Assembly (NCBI RefSeq): GCF_013761005.1
Contig: NZ_JACDUS010000003.1
Span: 186,001 to 250,000, forward strand
Length of the DNA: 64,000 bases
Source of the DNA: Desulfosalsimonas propionicica
GTDB lineage: Bacteria; Desulfobacterota; Desulfobacteria; Desulfobacterales; Desulfosalsimonadaceae
Direction of reading: 5' to 3'
The number at the start of each line of letters is the position of its first letter. Positions within the stretch are counted from its first letter, which is position 1. Below are positions 52,955 through 62,240 of the stretch, piece by piece. Below the pieces are notes generated by a model. It was not told the DNA's origin, did not search any database, and was given only the letters and a program-made list of their open reading frames with translations. Both the position numbers and the translations under genes were made by a program.

Positions 52955-54983
52955 TCCGGACCCGGAAATTCTCGGCCGGATCATTTTGATCCAGAGCACC
53001 CTGCACCTGATGGGGAAAGGTGCTGAAATGGCGCGTTTTTTGTGCCGGGGGTTTTCCCGTGTGCCGGGCATGGAAATTTCGGGCATTTTTATAGACGGCC
53101 GTCTCCACTGGGAAAACGGTTTGCCCGGCCCGGAGCAGCAGCACTGCCGGCGGCTGTTTGAACAGCTCACAGGCGGAGCCGGGCAGGGAGCGGGCCGCAA
53201 AACCCTGCTGAACGGGTTTAAGAACAGCCATGGTGTTCAATGCCTGCCCATTGAAACCGCCCTGGCGGTTTACGGCATTTTTTTCTGTGCGCCTGCAGAT
53301 GAGGAAATGTTTTTTTCTTATGTCCCCTATATTGAAAACACTATGAATCTTGCCGCCCTTGTGCTTGAAAACCACAGCCAGCAGCAGATGCTTTGGCAGC
53401 ACAAATCGGATCTGGAAAAAAAGGTAAAAGAGCGCACCCAAGCGCTTGCCCGTTCAGAGCAGCGATTTCGCGACCTGTTTAATTCCATCAGCGACCTGGT
53501 CTACACCCAGGATCTCGAAGGCCGGCTGATTTCCGCCAACCCCGCCCTGAACCGGTTGTTCGGCTACAGGGCCGAAGAACTGCTGGGCCGGCCGATATCT
53601 GATTTCATGCTCCCTGAGCACCGGGAGCGATTTAAAAGCGAATATTTAAAGGCCATTTTCGAAAAGGGCAGTTACGAAGGCATCACCCCCTATTTGGCCA
53701 AAGACGGCAGCACGATTTATATTGAGTACCGCAGCGAACTGGTGCGCCCGGAAAACGACACCCCTTTTATCAGCGGCATCGGCCGGGATGTCACCGGCCG
53801 GGTCCTTGCCCGGAGGGAAAAAAGACGCCTTGAGGGCCAGATTCGCCAGGCCCAGAAAATGGAGTCCATCGGAACCCTGTCAGGCGGTGTTGCCCATGAT
53901 TTCAACAATGTGCTGAGCATCATCATTGGCAATGCCGAGCTGGCTGCAGCCGAGCTTGCAGAAAACCACCAGGCCCGGCGGTATGTCAATGAGATCCAGA
54001 CCGCCGGGGTACGGGCCAAAGACGTTGTGCGCCAGTTGCTGACCTTCAGCCGCAAGACCCGTGAGGAAAAACAGGCGGTTGATCTTTGCATGCTTGTGGG
54101 TGAGGCCCTGAAACTGCTTCGCCCGGTGATCGCCGCCAACATTGAAATCCGCACCCGCCTGCCAGAGCAGCCGGCGGTTGTTTTGGCCGATCCCACCCAG
54201 ATCCACCAGGTGCTGATCAATTTGTGCGGAAATGCGGCAGACGCCATGGCCAGGTCCGGCGGCGTTTTGACTGTGGGCCTGGCGGCGGCGCAGCTCAATG
54301 ATGAGAATGCGGCCCTGGATCCGGACATGGAAGCAGGGCGCTTTTTTCAGCTTGCGGTCAAAGACACCGGCCACGGGATTGCCGCCAAAAGCCTGGAGCG
54401 GATTTTTGACCCTTATTTTACCACCAAGGACGTGGACAAGGGCACGGGCTTGGGCCTTTCGGTGGTGCACGGAATTGTCAAAAGCCACGGCGGAAGCATC
54501 CGGGTCCGCAGTCAGCCGGGGCAGGGATGTGAATTTGAGATTTTGCTGCCGGCTGCAGAAAAAAATGCGGATGCTGTTTCGGTTCAGGCCGGTGATGTGC
54601 CCCGGGGCCAGGGGCGTATCCTTTTGATCGATGATGAGCCCATGATTGTCAGTTTAAACCAACAGCGACTGGAAAAGCTCGGATATCGGGTCAGCGGCCA
54701 TACCAACCCCAAAGCCGCCCTTGAGATGTTTTCATCCCATCCGTATCGGTTTGAACTGGTGATCACGGATATGACCATGCCCGGCATCACCGGCGACCGC
54801 CTTGCCGAAAAAATACTGGAAATCCGGCCGGAGATGAAAATTATTCTGTGCACCGGCTACAACAGCCAGATTTCCGATCAAACAGCCGCATCCCTTGGTA
54901 TTGCCCGTTATCTGGAAAAACCCGTCCAGATGCAGCAGCTGGCCGAAGCTGTCTGTGATGTGCTTTCTGTTTCAGGCAATTGA
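52914..54983 (+). CDS. PAS-containing hybrid histidine kinase with C-terminal receiver domain
   Basis: The 689-residue protein has an uncharacterised N-terminal ~170 residues, a coiled coil, a PAS domain (about 185-300, RFRDLFNSISDLVYTQDLEG), a HisKA segment with SGGVAHDFNNVLSIIIGNAE (phosphoacceptor His), a HATPase domain (LINLCGNAADAM, VKDTGHGIAAKSLERIFDPY, GTGLGLSVVHGIVKSHGG) and a receiver with LIDDEP and VITDMTMPGITGD (phosphoacceptor Asp). No membrane segment is seen, so it is cytoplasmic. An alternative start at 52947 (MPSPDPEIL) would reduce the overlap with the MEDS gene to 8 bases. No output DNA-binding partner is adjacent. Confidence 0.9.
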   Translation: MKNTAAKTLWTMPSPDPEILGRIILIQSTLHLMGKGAEMARFLCRGFSRVPGMEISGIFIDGRLHWENGLPGPEQQHCRRLFEQLTGGAGQGAGRKTLLNGFKNSHGVQCLPIETALAVYGIFFCAPADEEMFFSYVPYIENTMNLAALVLENHSQQQMLWQHKSDLEKKVKERTQALARSEQRFRDLFNSISDLVYTQDLEGRLISANPALNRLFGYRAEELLGRPISDFMLPEHRERFKSEYLKAIFEKGSYEGITPYLAKDGSTIYIEYRSELVRPENDTPFISGIGRDVTGRVLARREKRRLEGQIRQAQKMESIGTLSGGVAHDFNNVLSIIIGNAELAAAELAENHQARRYVNEIQTAGVRAKDVVRQLLTFSRKTREEKQAVDLCMLVGEALKLLRPVIAANIEIRTRLPEQPAVVLADPTQIHQVLINLCGNAADAMARSGGVLTVGLAAAQLNDENAALDPDMEAGRFFQLAVKDTGHGIAAKSLERIFDPYFTTKDVDKGTGLGLSVVHGIVKSHGGSIRVRSQPGQGCEFEILLPAAEKNADAVSVQAGDVPRGQGRILLIDDEPMIVSLNQQRLEKLGYRVSGHTNPKAALEMFSSHPYRFELVITDMTMPGITGDRLAEKILEIRPEMKIILCTGYNSQISDQTAASLGIARYLEKPVQMQQLAEAVCDVLSVSGN

Positions 54984-55014
54984 GTTGGTTTTTTTGAATC
55001 TTTTAAAAAAAAGC

Positions 55015-55042
55015 TTGCTTTTCTGCCAGGGTGTGTTACTTT
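55015..55042 (+). promoter_or_regulatory. Weak candidate promoter of the cold-shock gene with long leader
   Basis: TTGCTT (55015-55020) is followed at 16-17 bases by TACTTTAAT. If used, it leaves a leader of ~125 bases before the cspA-like start, similar to the long regulatory leaders of known cold-shock genes. Assigned by eye only. Confidence 0.3.
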
Positions 55043-55170
55043 AATTTAATTCAACACGGCTTTGCACAATTGGCAAAGCGATTTTTCCCTGAAGGAACAG
55101 ATTTTCCGTTCTACGGTGACATCCTCCAGTGTAAAAATTTTGAGCATCTCACAGAAAGGAGGATATCATT

Positions 55171-55371
55171 ATGGCCAACGGAACAGTAAAGTGGTTTAAC
55201 GACCAAAAAGGTTTTGGTTTCATTGAGCAGGAAAACGGTCCGGACGTCTTCGTCCATCACACCGGGATCAACTCAACCGGCTTTAAAAGTCTCAAAGAAG
55301 GCAGCAACGTTACCTTTGATATTGAGCAGGGACAAAAAGGCCCGGCTGCAGTCAATGTAACCGAGGAATAA
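55171..55371 (+). CDS. Cold-shock domain protein (CspA family)
   Basis: The 66-residue protein is a single cold-shock domain: [20 protein letters not shown] contains RNP1 (KGFGFI) and FVHHTGI contains RNP2, with a typical GPAAVNVT end. It should bind single-stranded RNA and DNA as an RNA chaperone. AAAGGAGG precedes the start, a long leader lies upstream and a terminator follows directly. The RhlE-like helicase gene is next, and a DeaD helicase is 4 kb away. Confidence 0.95.
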   Translation: MANGTVKWFNDQKGFGFIEQENGPDVFVHHTGINSTGFKSLKEGSNVTFDIEQGQKGPAAVNVTEE

Positions 55372-55378
55372 TTGCCTG

Positions 55379-55416
55379 ACAAAGGGCATCTCCCGCAAAG
55401 GGGGATGCCCTTTTTA
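55379..55416 (+). terminator. Intrinsic terminator after the cold-shock gene
   Basis: AAAGGGCATCTCCC pairs with GGGGGATGCCCTTT, followed by a T-rich run, starting about 8 bases after the stop. Confidence 0.85.
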
Positions 55417-55612
55417 CTTCACCATTCTTTGCGGAAACCGGCCACCGGGCATCCTGCCTTTTTCATGTGGCCACAGGCCCCCCGATTTTTGCCTTTGCAA
55501 GTTTTTCCCTTCAATAGTTGAATCAGAAAACCTGCGATTCAAGTCGAGCAGCCTTTTCCTGCCAGAATCAGAAACAATCATTTATTTATTGAATCATAAG
55601 GAAGACCAACTA

Positions 55613-56815
55613 TTGGATTTTAAAGAGTTTCAACTCGATTCCAGAATAGAGGCGGCAATCCGCACAGCCGGATTCACCGCACCCACGCCCGTGCAGGTCC
55701 AGACCATCGGCCGGGTAATGCAGGGGCAGGATTTAATCGGCCTGGCCCAGACCGGCACCGGCAAGACCGCTGCATACGTGCTGCCGCTTCTGCACCGACT
55801 GCTCCAGAGCAAAAACAGAAAAAACCGGGCCCTGATCCTTGCACCCACGCGCGAGCTGGCCGAACAGATCCACCAGGATATCCAAACCCTGGGCCGCCGG
55901 ACCGGTTTGAAAAGCCTGACCCTATACGGTGGTGCGGCCATCGGCCCCCAGATCCAGGCCCTGAAAAAGGGTGTGGACATTGTGGTGGCCTGCCCGGGCC
56001 GTTTAATTGATCACATCAACCGCGGCAACATGGATTTTTCCGGCCTTGAGACCCTGGTTCTCGATGAGGCCGACCAGATGCTGGACATGGGCTTTATCCC
56101 GGATATCCGGAGAATTTTGAAAAAGATTCCCCGGGGCAGGCAGTCGCTGATGTTTTCAGCCACCATGCGAAAAGAGATCCGGCTTCTGGCAGACGAGGTG
56201 CTCCATAAACCCGCTTTTGTGCAGGTGGGCGAGCCCGCGGCCGCAGACACGGTCAGCCATACCCATTTTCCGGTATCCCAGAACCAAAAGACGTCTTTGC
56301 TGTTAAAGATTCTAAAGGACACCCGGATTGCATCGGTTCTGATTTTTACCCGGACCAAGCACCGGGCCAAGCGCCTGAGTGAAGCCCTTGAGCGTGCCGG
56401 CTACGGGGCGGCCTCCCTGCAGGGCAATTTGTCCCAAAACCGCCGCCAGGCCGCCTTAAACGGTTTTAAGTCCGGTAAGTATCAGATCCTGGTGGCAACC
56501 GATATCGCCTCCCGCGGAATCGATGTTTCCGGGGTTTCCCATGTGGTCAATTATGATGTTCCGGCCACCGCAGAGGCCTACATCCATCGCATCGGCCGAA
56601 CCGGTCGGGCAGAGCACACGGGAAGCGCCTTTAACCTGGTCACAAACGAAGACCGCCAGGTCCTCAAATCCATTGACCGGGTTGTGGGATCGCTGATTGA
56701 GCGCCGCACATTTGCGGATTTTGACTACGCTGTTTCCGCCCCGGGCGCGAAAACCCCTTCAAAGCCCCAAAAGCAAACCCGCAGGCCGGGATCGGGTTTT
56801 CACAAGTCCCGATAA
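55613..56815 (+). CDS. rhlE: DEAD-box RNA helicase, RhlE type
   Basis: The 400-residue protein has the full helicase core: FTAPTPVQVQTIGRVMQGQD (Q motif), AQTGTGKT, LILAPTRELAEQI, CPGRLIDH, LDEADQMLDMG, FSATM, ILVATDIASRGIDV and HRIGRTGRAEHTG. It lacks the RNA-binding extension of DeaD and ends in a short basic tail, as in RhlE. The start is taken as TTG at 55613, because AAGGA lies about 10 bases upstream and the family begins near FKEFQL; a TTG at 55589 in the same frame has no site. It stands alone after the cold-shock gene and converges with the flavoprotein gene. Confidence 0.9.
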   Translation: MDFKEFQLDSRIEAAIRTAGFTAPTPVQVQTIGRVMQGQDLIGLAQTGTGKTAAYVLPLLHRLLQSKNRKNRALILAPTRELAEQIHQDIQTLGRRTGLKSLTLYGGAAIGPQIQALKKGVDIVVACPGRLIDHINRGNMDFSGLETLVLDEADQMLDMGFIPDIRRILKKIPRGRQSLMFSATMRKEIRLLADEVLHKPAFVQVGEPAAADTVSHTHFPVSQNQKTSLLLKILKDTRIASVLIFTRTKHRAKRLSEALERAGYGAASLQGNLSQNRRQAALNGFKSGKYQILVATDIASRGIDVSGVSHVVNYDVPATAEAYIHRIGRTGRAEHTGSAFNLVTNEDRQVLKSIDRVVGSLIERRTFADFDYAVSAPGAKTPSKPQKQTRRPGSGFHKSR

Positions 56816-56892
56816 AAACCCGCAAATTTCCGGCCCGCCGGACGGCCTTCTGACTTTGGGCGACAGCACGCCAGTGCCGCTGTGGCGGCTTC

Positions 56893-58827
56893 TTAAAGCT
56901 GCCACACGGCAGCAGCGCCTTCTTCCACGGCTTCCATGATGCGGCGTACCTCCAGGGCATCGCCCACCACCGTGTGGGCAATGCCGGCTTTTTCAAGGGC
57001 CGGGGCAAGGCCGTTTCTGGGCTTCATCCCCACTGCCAGCACCACCTGGTCAAAGCCGGGGACTTCCTCGGACTGGTCCTTTGTTTTCAGCACCACCTTG
57101 TTTTCCGTGATTTTCTCCACTGCGGCGCCAAAGCGCATCACGCACTGTTTTTCCTTCAGGTACTTGTGCAGGCTGTAGCCGTGGGAGGTGAACTTGGGCA
57201 CGGGCGAGGATTCCATCTGCTCGGCCAGGGTCACCGAAGCCCCCCTTGCGGCCAGAAAGCAGGCGGTTTCCATGCCGATTAACCCCCCGCCGATGACCAG
57301 GGCGTTTTTGCCCGGGGCTTGGGTTTCTCCCAGGATCTGCCAGGCGTCAAATACGTGGGGCAGGTCATGGCCGGAAATTTTCGGGATAATTTTCTCGCCG
57401 CCCAGGGCCAGGATCACCTGGTCGGGTTTGGCATCTGCGATCATGTCCGCGGTGACACAGGTATTGGTTTCAATTTTTACCCCGGCCTTTTCCACCTGGC
57501 CGGCCTGCCATTTTATCCAGTCAAGATAGATTTCCTTGTGCGGTGCCTTGCAGGCATAGAGGATGTTGCCGCCCGCTTCGGGTTCTTTTTCAAACAGGCG
57601 CACGTCGTGGCCCAGACGCCTGGCCTCGGATGCGGCAATCAGCCCGGCCGGGCCGGCGCCTACGATCCAGACGGTTTTGGGATCTGCTGCGGGCTGCTGC
57701 GGGCAGACAAGCTCCTGGCCGGTTTCCGGGTTGATGGCGCAGCGCACGGATTTGCCCTCAAACATTTCCCGTTCAATACAGCCCTGGTTGCAGGCAATGC
57801 ACTTTCGGATATCGGCATACCGGTTCTGCCGGGCTTTTTCCAGAAAATCCGGATCACAGAGCTGCTGTCGGCCGAATGCCACCAAATCCGCATCCTTGTC
57901 GGCAATCACCTTGTCTGCCGGCCTCGGGTCGTTAAACCGGCCCACGGCAATCACGGGCAGGCCTGAGGCGTCTTTGATCTGCCGGGCCCGGCTGACGTTG
58001 AATCCCACGTCAAAGGCCGGCGGTGCGCTGGTGACCCCGGCCGGGCTGCCGTGGGTGCCGATGGAGGCATGGATGACATCCACTCCGGCTTGCTTTAAAT
58101 CCGGCAAAATCCCAAGAACATCTTCCACTGTATAGCCGCCCTTGATGTATTCCTCAGCCGAGATGCGCAAAATCACGGGAAAATCTTTTCCCACGTTTTC
58201 TCTCACTGCCGCGGCCACCTCTGTGACAAACCTGGCGCGGCTGGCAAAACTGCCACCGTATTCGTCCGTGCGCTGGTTGGAAATGGCGGACAAAAACTGG
58301 GTGAGCAGGTATCCGTGGGCCCCGTGGATTTCCACGGCGTCAAATCCGGCCTTCTGCGCCCGGGCTGCGGCAGCGCCGAAGGCGGAGACGATCTCTGCAA
58401 TATCATCCCGGGTCATTTCCCTGGGGGCCTGGCCGTAGACGAGGCTGGGCACCGCAGATGGGCCCATGGCGGTTTGTTTTTTGATCATGTACAGGCTTTC
58501 CCGGCCTGCGTGATGCAGCTGCATGGCGGCTTTGCCGTTGTTTGATTTCATGGCTTCGGCCATCTGGGAAAGCCCGGGGATAAATTGATCATCCCAGGCC
58601 GCCACCTGTCTGGGGCTGACCATGCCCGTGGGATGCACGGCCGTGATCTCAGAGATCAAAAGACCGGCTCCGCCCCGGGCCTGGCGCCGGAGATAGGCCA
58701 GCAGCGCGTCATTGACCTGACCGCCTTTTTCGCAAAGACCGGTGCCCATGGGCGGCAGCACCGCACGGTTGGGAATTTCGGTGTTGTTGATGACAATGGG
58801 TGAAAACAACGCGTTTAAATCAGACAT
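56893..58827 (-). CDS. NADH:flavin oxidoreductase / 2,4-dienoyl-CoA reductase-type flavoprotein
   Basis: The 644-residue protein has an N-terminal FMN TIM barrel of the Old Yellow Enzyme family (residues ~1-340, with DAVEIHGAHGYLLTQFLS and DEYGGS-type sequence), a [4Fe-4S] motif CIACNQGCIEREMFEGKSVRC, and C-terminal FAD/NAD domains (VWIVGAGPAGLIAASEARRLG, ALVIGGGLIGMETACFLAARG). This is the layout of 2,4-dienoyl-CoA reductase (FadH) and related trimethylamine-dehydrogenase-like enzymes; many bacterial paralogues reduce other unsaturated compounds. It is the last gene of the operon behind the ferredoxin subunit (42-base gap), so electrons might be exchanged with the molybdopterin enzyme. Confidence 0.9.
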   Translation of the reverse strand: MSDLNALFSPIVINNTEIPNRAVLPPMGTGLCEKGGQVNDALLAYLRRQARGGAGLLISEITAVHPTGMVSPRQVAAWDDQFIPGLSQMAEAMKSNNGKAAMQLHHAGRESLYMIKKQTAMGPSAVPSLVYGQAPREMTRDDIAEIVSAFGAAAARAQKAGFDAVEIHGAHGYLLTQFLSAISNQRTDEYGGSFASRARFVTEVAAAVRENVGKDFPVILRISAEEYIKGGYTVEDVLGILPDLKQAGVDVIHASIGTHGSPAGVTSAPPAFDVGFNVSRARQIKDASGLPVIAVGRFNDPRPADKVIADKDADLVAFGRQQLCDPDFLEKARQNRYADIRKCIACNQGCIEREMFEGKSVRCAINPETGQELVCPQQPAADPKTVWIVGAGPAGLIAASEARRLGHDVRLFEKEPEAGGNILYACKAPHKEIYLDWIKWQAGQVEKAGVKIETNTCVTADMIADAKPDQVILALGGEKIIPKISGHDLPHVFDAWQILGETQAPGKNALVIGGGLIGMETACFLAARGASVTLAEQMESSPVPKFTSHGYSLHKYLKEKQCVMRFGAAVEKITENKVVLKTKDQSEEVPGFDQVVLAVGMKPRNGLAPALEKAGIAHTVVGDALEVRRIMEAVEEGAAAVWQL

Positions 58828-58869
58828 TTTTTTCCTTTCCTGCCGGGCGTACCCTTATTTGGTTAGTGG

Positions 58870-59430
58870 TTATTCTGCGGATTTGGCTTTCAGGATGACA
58901 GACGGCCGGGTGCGTTTGGACCAGGTGAAGGCTTCGGCCGTGCGGCCGGTCCCGTATTTTGTTTCCAGCTCCTCCATGGGTCCGGCGTCTAATGCCCGCA
59001 CCGGGCAGGCCTCCACGCAGTTGGGCACCTTGTTTTCAGCCAGCCGGTCTTCGCAGAAGTTGCACTTGTGCATGCGTGCGTTTTCTTCCGGGCCGAACTG
59101 GGGGGCATCATAGGGACAGGCTTTCAGGCATTTTGCCCCGCAATCGTCTTTTCCCAGGCATTTTTCCGGATCCACGAGCACAATGCCGTCATTCTCCCTT
59201 TTGGATATGGCATCAGCCGGGCAGGCATCCGCGCATATCGGGGCGGCGCAATGCCAGCAGGCAGAAGCCAGGTAGGCCACAAACACGTTTGGAAACCGGC
59301 CTTTTTCCGAATACAGTACCCGCATCCATTTCTCGTCTCCGGCCGGCACGTCGTGCCAGTCCTTGCACGCCACCTGGCAGGCGCAGCAACCCGTGCACCG
59401 GCTCTGATCAAAGTAAAATCCCATCTGCAT
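58870..59430 (-). CDS. Four-cluster ferredoxin-type electron-transfer subunit (DmsB-like)
   Basis: The 186-residue protein has the DmsB/NrfC pattern of cysteine groups for four [4Fe-4S] clusters: CTGCCACQVACKDWHDVP, CWHCAAPICADACP, CGAKCLKACPYDAP and CNFCEDRLAENKVPNCVEACP. It has no signal peptide. It would carry electrons to or from the molybdopterin subunit encoded upstream. No membrane-anchor (DmsC-like) subunit is encoded next to it; the flavoprotein gene follows instead. A family 3 hairpin element lies in the 162-base gap before it. Confidence 0.93.
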   Translation of the reverse strand: MQMGFYFDQSRCTGCCACQVACKDWHDVPAGDEKWMRVLYSEKGRFPNVFVAYLASACWHCAAPICADACPADAISKRENDGIVLVDPEKCLGKDDCGAKCLKACPYDAPQFGPEENARMHKCNFCEDRLAENKVPNCVEACPVRALDAGPMEELETKYGTGRTAEAFTWSKRTRPSVILKAKSAE

Positions 59431-59478
59431 CCTAATGTTCTCCTTATAAAAATAGCGCTATCTCAAAATATATTTCCA

Positions 59479-59584
59479 AGGAAGCCCAAGGGCGGGGTCG
59501 GTTTTTGAAGCGACATTGAGCGTTTACGAATGTAAACGGTCAGGAGCGAAAAAACTGAACCCGGCCGCAGGGCTTATCTTCCCG
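59479..59584 (+). repeat. Long hairpin element (family 3), short copy in the redox operon
   Basis: GGAAGCCCAAGGGCGGGGTCGG at the left and ...GAACCCGGCCGCAGGGCTT... at the right are imperfectly complementary outer arms. The conserved blocks GAAGCGACATTGAGCGTTTACG and TGTAAACGGTCAGGAGCG are separated by only two bases (GTTTACGAATGTAAAC), making this the simplest copy. It lies between the molybdopterin subunit and ferredoxin genes. Confidence 0.82.
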
Positions 59585-59592
59585 ACATCCTA

Positions 59593-61821
59593 TCACGCTG
59601 AACCTTGAACCTTTTTTATCTCCACAAGGCTGGTGTTCATCACGCAGGCGCCGCCGCCGGAATAGGCGTCCCGGGTCAGGGTGTTGGCGCATGCGCCCCG
59701 GTCCACGCCGTTTTCATCCGGGTCGTACCAGCTTCCCTCGAATATGGCCACAACCCCGGGAATGATCCGCTCGGTGACAAAGGCGGGAAGGGCCACCGTG
59801 CCCCGGCCGTTGAATACCTGCACCGGATCTCCGTCTGAAATACCCCGGGCATTGGCGTCTTTGGAGTTGATCCACACCCGGTGCTCTTCAACCTCCCGCA
59901 GCCAGGGCACCAGGTAGAGCTCCGAGTGGACCCGGTTTCTGGGATGCGGAGTGAGCAGCTGCAAAGGGTATTTTTCGGCCAGGGGGTCAAAACGGTCTTC
60001 GGCCGTTGGCAGATATTTCGGAATGGCCGGGCAGGCCGGGTTGTCCAGGTCTGCGGCGCGCCGGGAAAAGATCTCGATTTTGCCCGACGGGGTTGGAAAC
60101 GGATTGTTTTGCGGATCTTTGATTTGGTCGCGAAAAGCCACAATGGGCTCGGGCAGGTCGATTCTGTGGATGCCCTTTTGGCGGAAAGCCTCGTAGTCGT
60201 CAATATGGGTGGTGTATTCCGGGTTGTTGTCAAAAAGGATTTTGAGCCACTCTTCCTCGCTGTGGGGATTGAAGCCTTCAATGCCCAGGCGTTCGGCCAG
60301 TTCCGAGGCGATCTGCAGATCCGACTTGCACTCCCCAAGGGGTTCGATGGCCTGGTTGATCACTGTGAAATAGGGGCCCGAGGGCCAGGGCCGGGTGAAA
60401 TCGTTTCGTTCGGCAGCCGAGGTCACCGGAAAGATGATATCCGCGTACCGGGCCGTTGCCGTGGGAAACAGCTCGCTGACCGCGATGAATTCGAGCTCTT
60501 TTAACGCTTTGTCCGCCTTGTTGCTGTTTCCGATCTGGTTGACGTAGTTGTTGCACATGGACCACATCATCTTGATTTCAGACGGATACCCGCCTTTGGT
60601 GCCTTCCAGGATCGCATCCCAGAGCGTGTTGATATGAATGCGCTTTTTCACCCGCATGCGGATGTCCAGGGTGCCCTTGACATTGGGCCCGTCCGCCTCA
60701 AACGGGTTTTTACCCGGCGGAATGGCGGACTGGCGGAACATGTGGCCCACGGGGATGCCCATAAGCCCGCCCCCGGCGCTTCCCCCGGGCCGGCCCACAT
60801 TGCCGGTCATGGCACACAGGGTGGATGCACACCGGTTGTACTGTTCACCCATGGCGCTTCTGGCCGGGCCCTGGCAGTCCATGAGGGCCGCGGGTTTGGT
60901 GGTGGCGTACTCCCGGGCAAGGGTCTGGATTGTGTCCGCATCCACCCCGGAAATTTGTGCGGCCCAGGCCGGGGTTTTTTCCACCCCGTCCTGCCTTCCC
61001 AGCACGTAGTCGGCAAACGCGTCAAAACCTACGGTGTAGGTGTTTAAAAATTGCTGGTCGTGGAGATTTTCCGTGATCATCACGTGGGCCATGGCCGCCA
61101 TTACGGCGGTGTCGGTGCCCGGATATACCGGAATCCACTGGTGGGCCAGGGTGGCTGCCGTGTCGTGATAGCGCGGGTCAATGGCAATGATTTTCGCGCC
61201 GTTTTCCTTTGCCCGGATCAGGTGATACATGGTGTTGGTGCCGGATATCATGCGCGCCGGGTCCCAGCCCCAGAGAATGATGAGTTTGGAATTCATCATG
61301 TCTTCGCGGCTGTGGCCCACCATCACGGATCCGTACTGGGTCAGAGAGGCCCAGACCGCGCCTTCAGAAGAGATGTTGCCGTAATGGGTGACATAGCCGC
61401 CGTACTGGTTGAGCAGCCGGGATGCGGCAAGCCCGCCTTGATGAAGGCTTGCCAGGTATCCGCCGCCGGTGGCCAGCAAAATAGCGCTGTTTCCGTAAGT
61501 GGCCTTGATCCGGTCCAACTGGCGGATAAATGTGTCATAGGCCTCATCCCAGGAAATGCGTTCAAATTTTCCCTCCCCGCGCTTTCCAACCCGCTTCTGG
61601 GGATATAAAAACCGATCCGGATGATGTACGTACTGTTTGTATGCCCGGCACCGCAGGCATGTCCTGAGTTGGTTGGGTTCAGGGGCGTCATCGCCCTCCA
61701 CGCGCAGGATCTGATTGCCTTTGACATGCAGCCGCAGGGGGCAGCGGCCGCCGCAGTCATAAGCAGACGTGGTACGCACAATGCGCCCGTCCGGGTGATT
61801 CACGGTTTTCTGATGGTTCAT
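59593..61821 (-). CDS. Molybdopterin-dependent oxidoreductase, DMSO reductase family
   Basis: The 742-residue protein has the DMSO-reductase layout: an N-terminal iron-sulfur segment, the FERISWDEAYDTFI transition, ILWGWDPARMISGTN in the cofactor core and a C-terminal MopB domain (RNRVHSELYLVPWLREVEEHRVWINSKDA). The cysteine segment reads SAYDCGGRC and later CLRC, so serine replaces the usual first cysteine and an extra cysteine is gained. There is no Tat signal, so it is cytoplasmic. The start at 61821 follows GAGGAGGG; the longer frame to 61863 is rejected. With the ferredoxin and OYE-like genes it forms an operon; the substrate is unknown. Confidence 0.9.
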   Translation of the reverse strand: MNHQKTVNHPDGRIVRTTSAYDCGGRCPLRLHVKGNQILRVEGDDAPEPNQLRTCLRCRAYKQYVHHPDRFLYPQKRVGKRGEGKFERISWDEAYDTFIRQLDRIKATYGNSAILLATGGGYLASLHQGGLAASRLLNQYGGYVTHYGNISSEGAVWASLTQYGSVMVGHSREDMMNSKLIILWGWDPARMISGTNTMYHLIRAKENGAKIIAIDPRYHDTAATLAHQWIPVYPGTDTAVMAAMAHVMITENLHDQQFLNTYTVGFDAFADYVLGRQDGVEKTPAWAAQISGVDADTIQTLAREYATTKPAALMDCQGPARSAMGEQYNRCASTLCAMTGNVGRPGGSAGGGLMGIPVGHMFRQSAIPPGKNPFEADGPNVKGTLDIRMRVKKRIHINTLWDAILEGTKGGYPSEIKMMWSMCNNYVNQIGNSNKADKALKELEFIAVSELFPTATARYADIIFPVTSAAERNDFTRPWPSGPYFTVINQAIEPLGECKSDLQIASELAERLGIEGFNPHSEEEWLKILFDNNPEYTTHIDDYEAFRQKGIHRIDLPEPIVAFRDQIKDPQNNPFPTPSGKIEIFSRRAADLDNPACPAIPKYLPTAEDRFDPLAEKYPLQLLTPHPRNRVHSELYLVPWLREVEEHRVWINSKDANARGISDGDPVQVFNGRGTVALPAFVTERIIPGVVAIFEGSWYDPDENGVDRGACANTLTRDAYSGGGACVMNTSLVEIKKVQGSA

Positions 61822-62240
61822 TGAATCCCTCCTCTGAGTTGGCATCCCGGCAAAGATTTGCAAACGCTATTTGACCATACCATACACGGTTCAAGTTTCA
61901 AGTTTCAAGGTTGACGGCTTCGTAAAAAATCCAATATCTGCGTTACGCGCGATTTTTCAGAATTTCACGTACGGTTCAGTACGCTGCATTCTTCAAAATC
62001 GCGCAAGCCTTGATCTTGAACTTTTTACAAAGCCGTCTAAAAACCGACTTTTTACGAGTACATCAAGGTTAAAAGAAAAAGAAAAAATGTTTCAGCGGTT
62101 ATCTATCCTTGAGCCTTGAACCTTTAACCCTGAACAAAAAATAACCATTGGATGAATACGGATATTTTTGTAAGATAGCATGGTTTTTCAAATCATCCAC
62201 CTGAAAAGGGCAAACGAATTTTTCTGCAAGGAGGACAAGA
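61822..62240. other. Intergenic region between the redox operon and the membrane-protein gene
   Basis: Besides the family 1 element at 61911-62066, short direct repeats TCAAGTTTCAAGTTTCAAGG lie just left of the element and ATCCTTGAGCCTTGAACCTTTAACCCTGAAC just right of it. No gene is evident, and a GGAGG precedes the ATG at 62241. Confidence 0.5.
61911..62066 (+). repeat. ~156-bp palindromic element (family 1), copy 3
   Basis: TTGACGGCTTCGTAAAAAAT at the left, CTTTTTACAAAGCCGTC at 62021-62037 and CTTTTTACGAGTACATCAA at the right end reproduce the layout of copies 1 and 2. The centre CAATATCTGCGTTACGCGCG, CACGTACGGTTCAGTACG and CAAGCCTTGATCTTGAAC is nearly identical. The repeat ends and both centre hairpins are intact. 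Confidence 0.9.
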
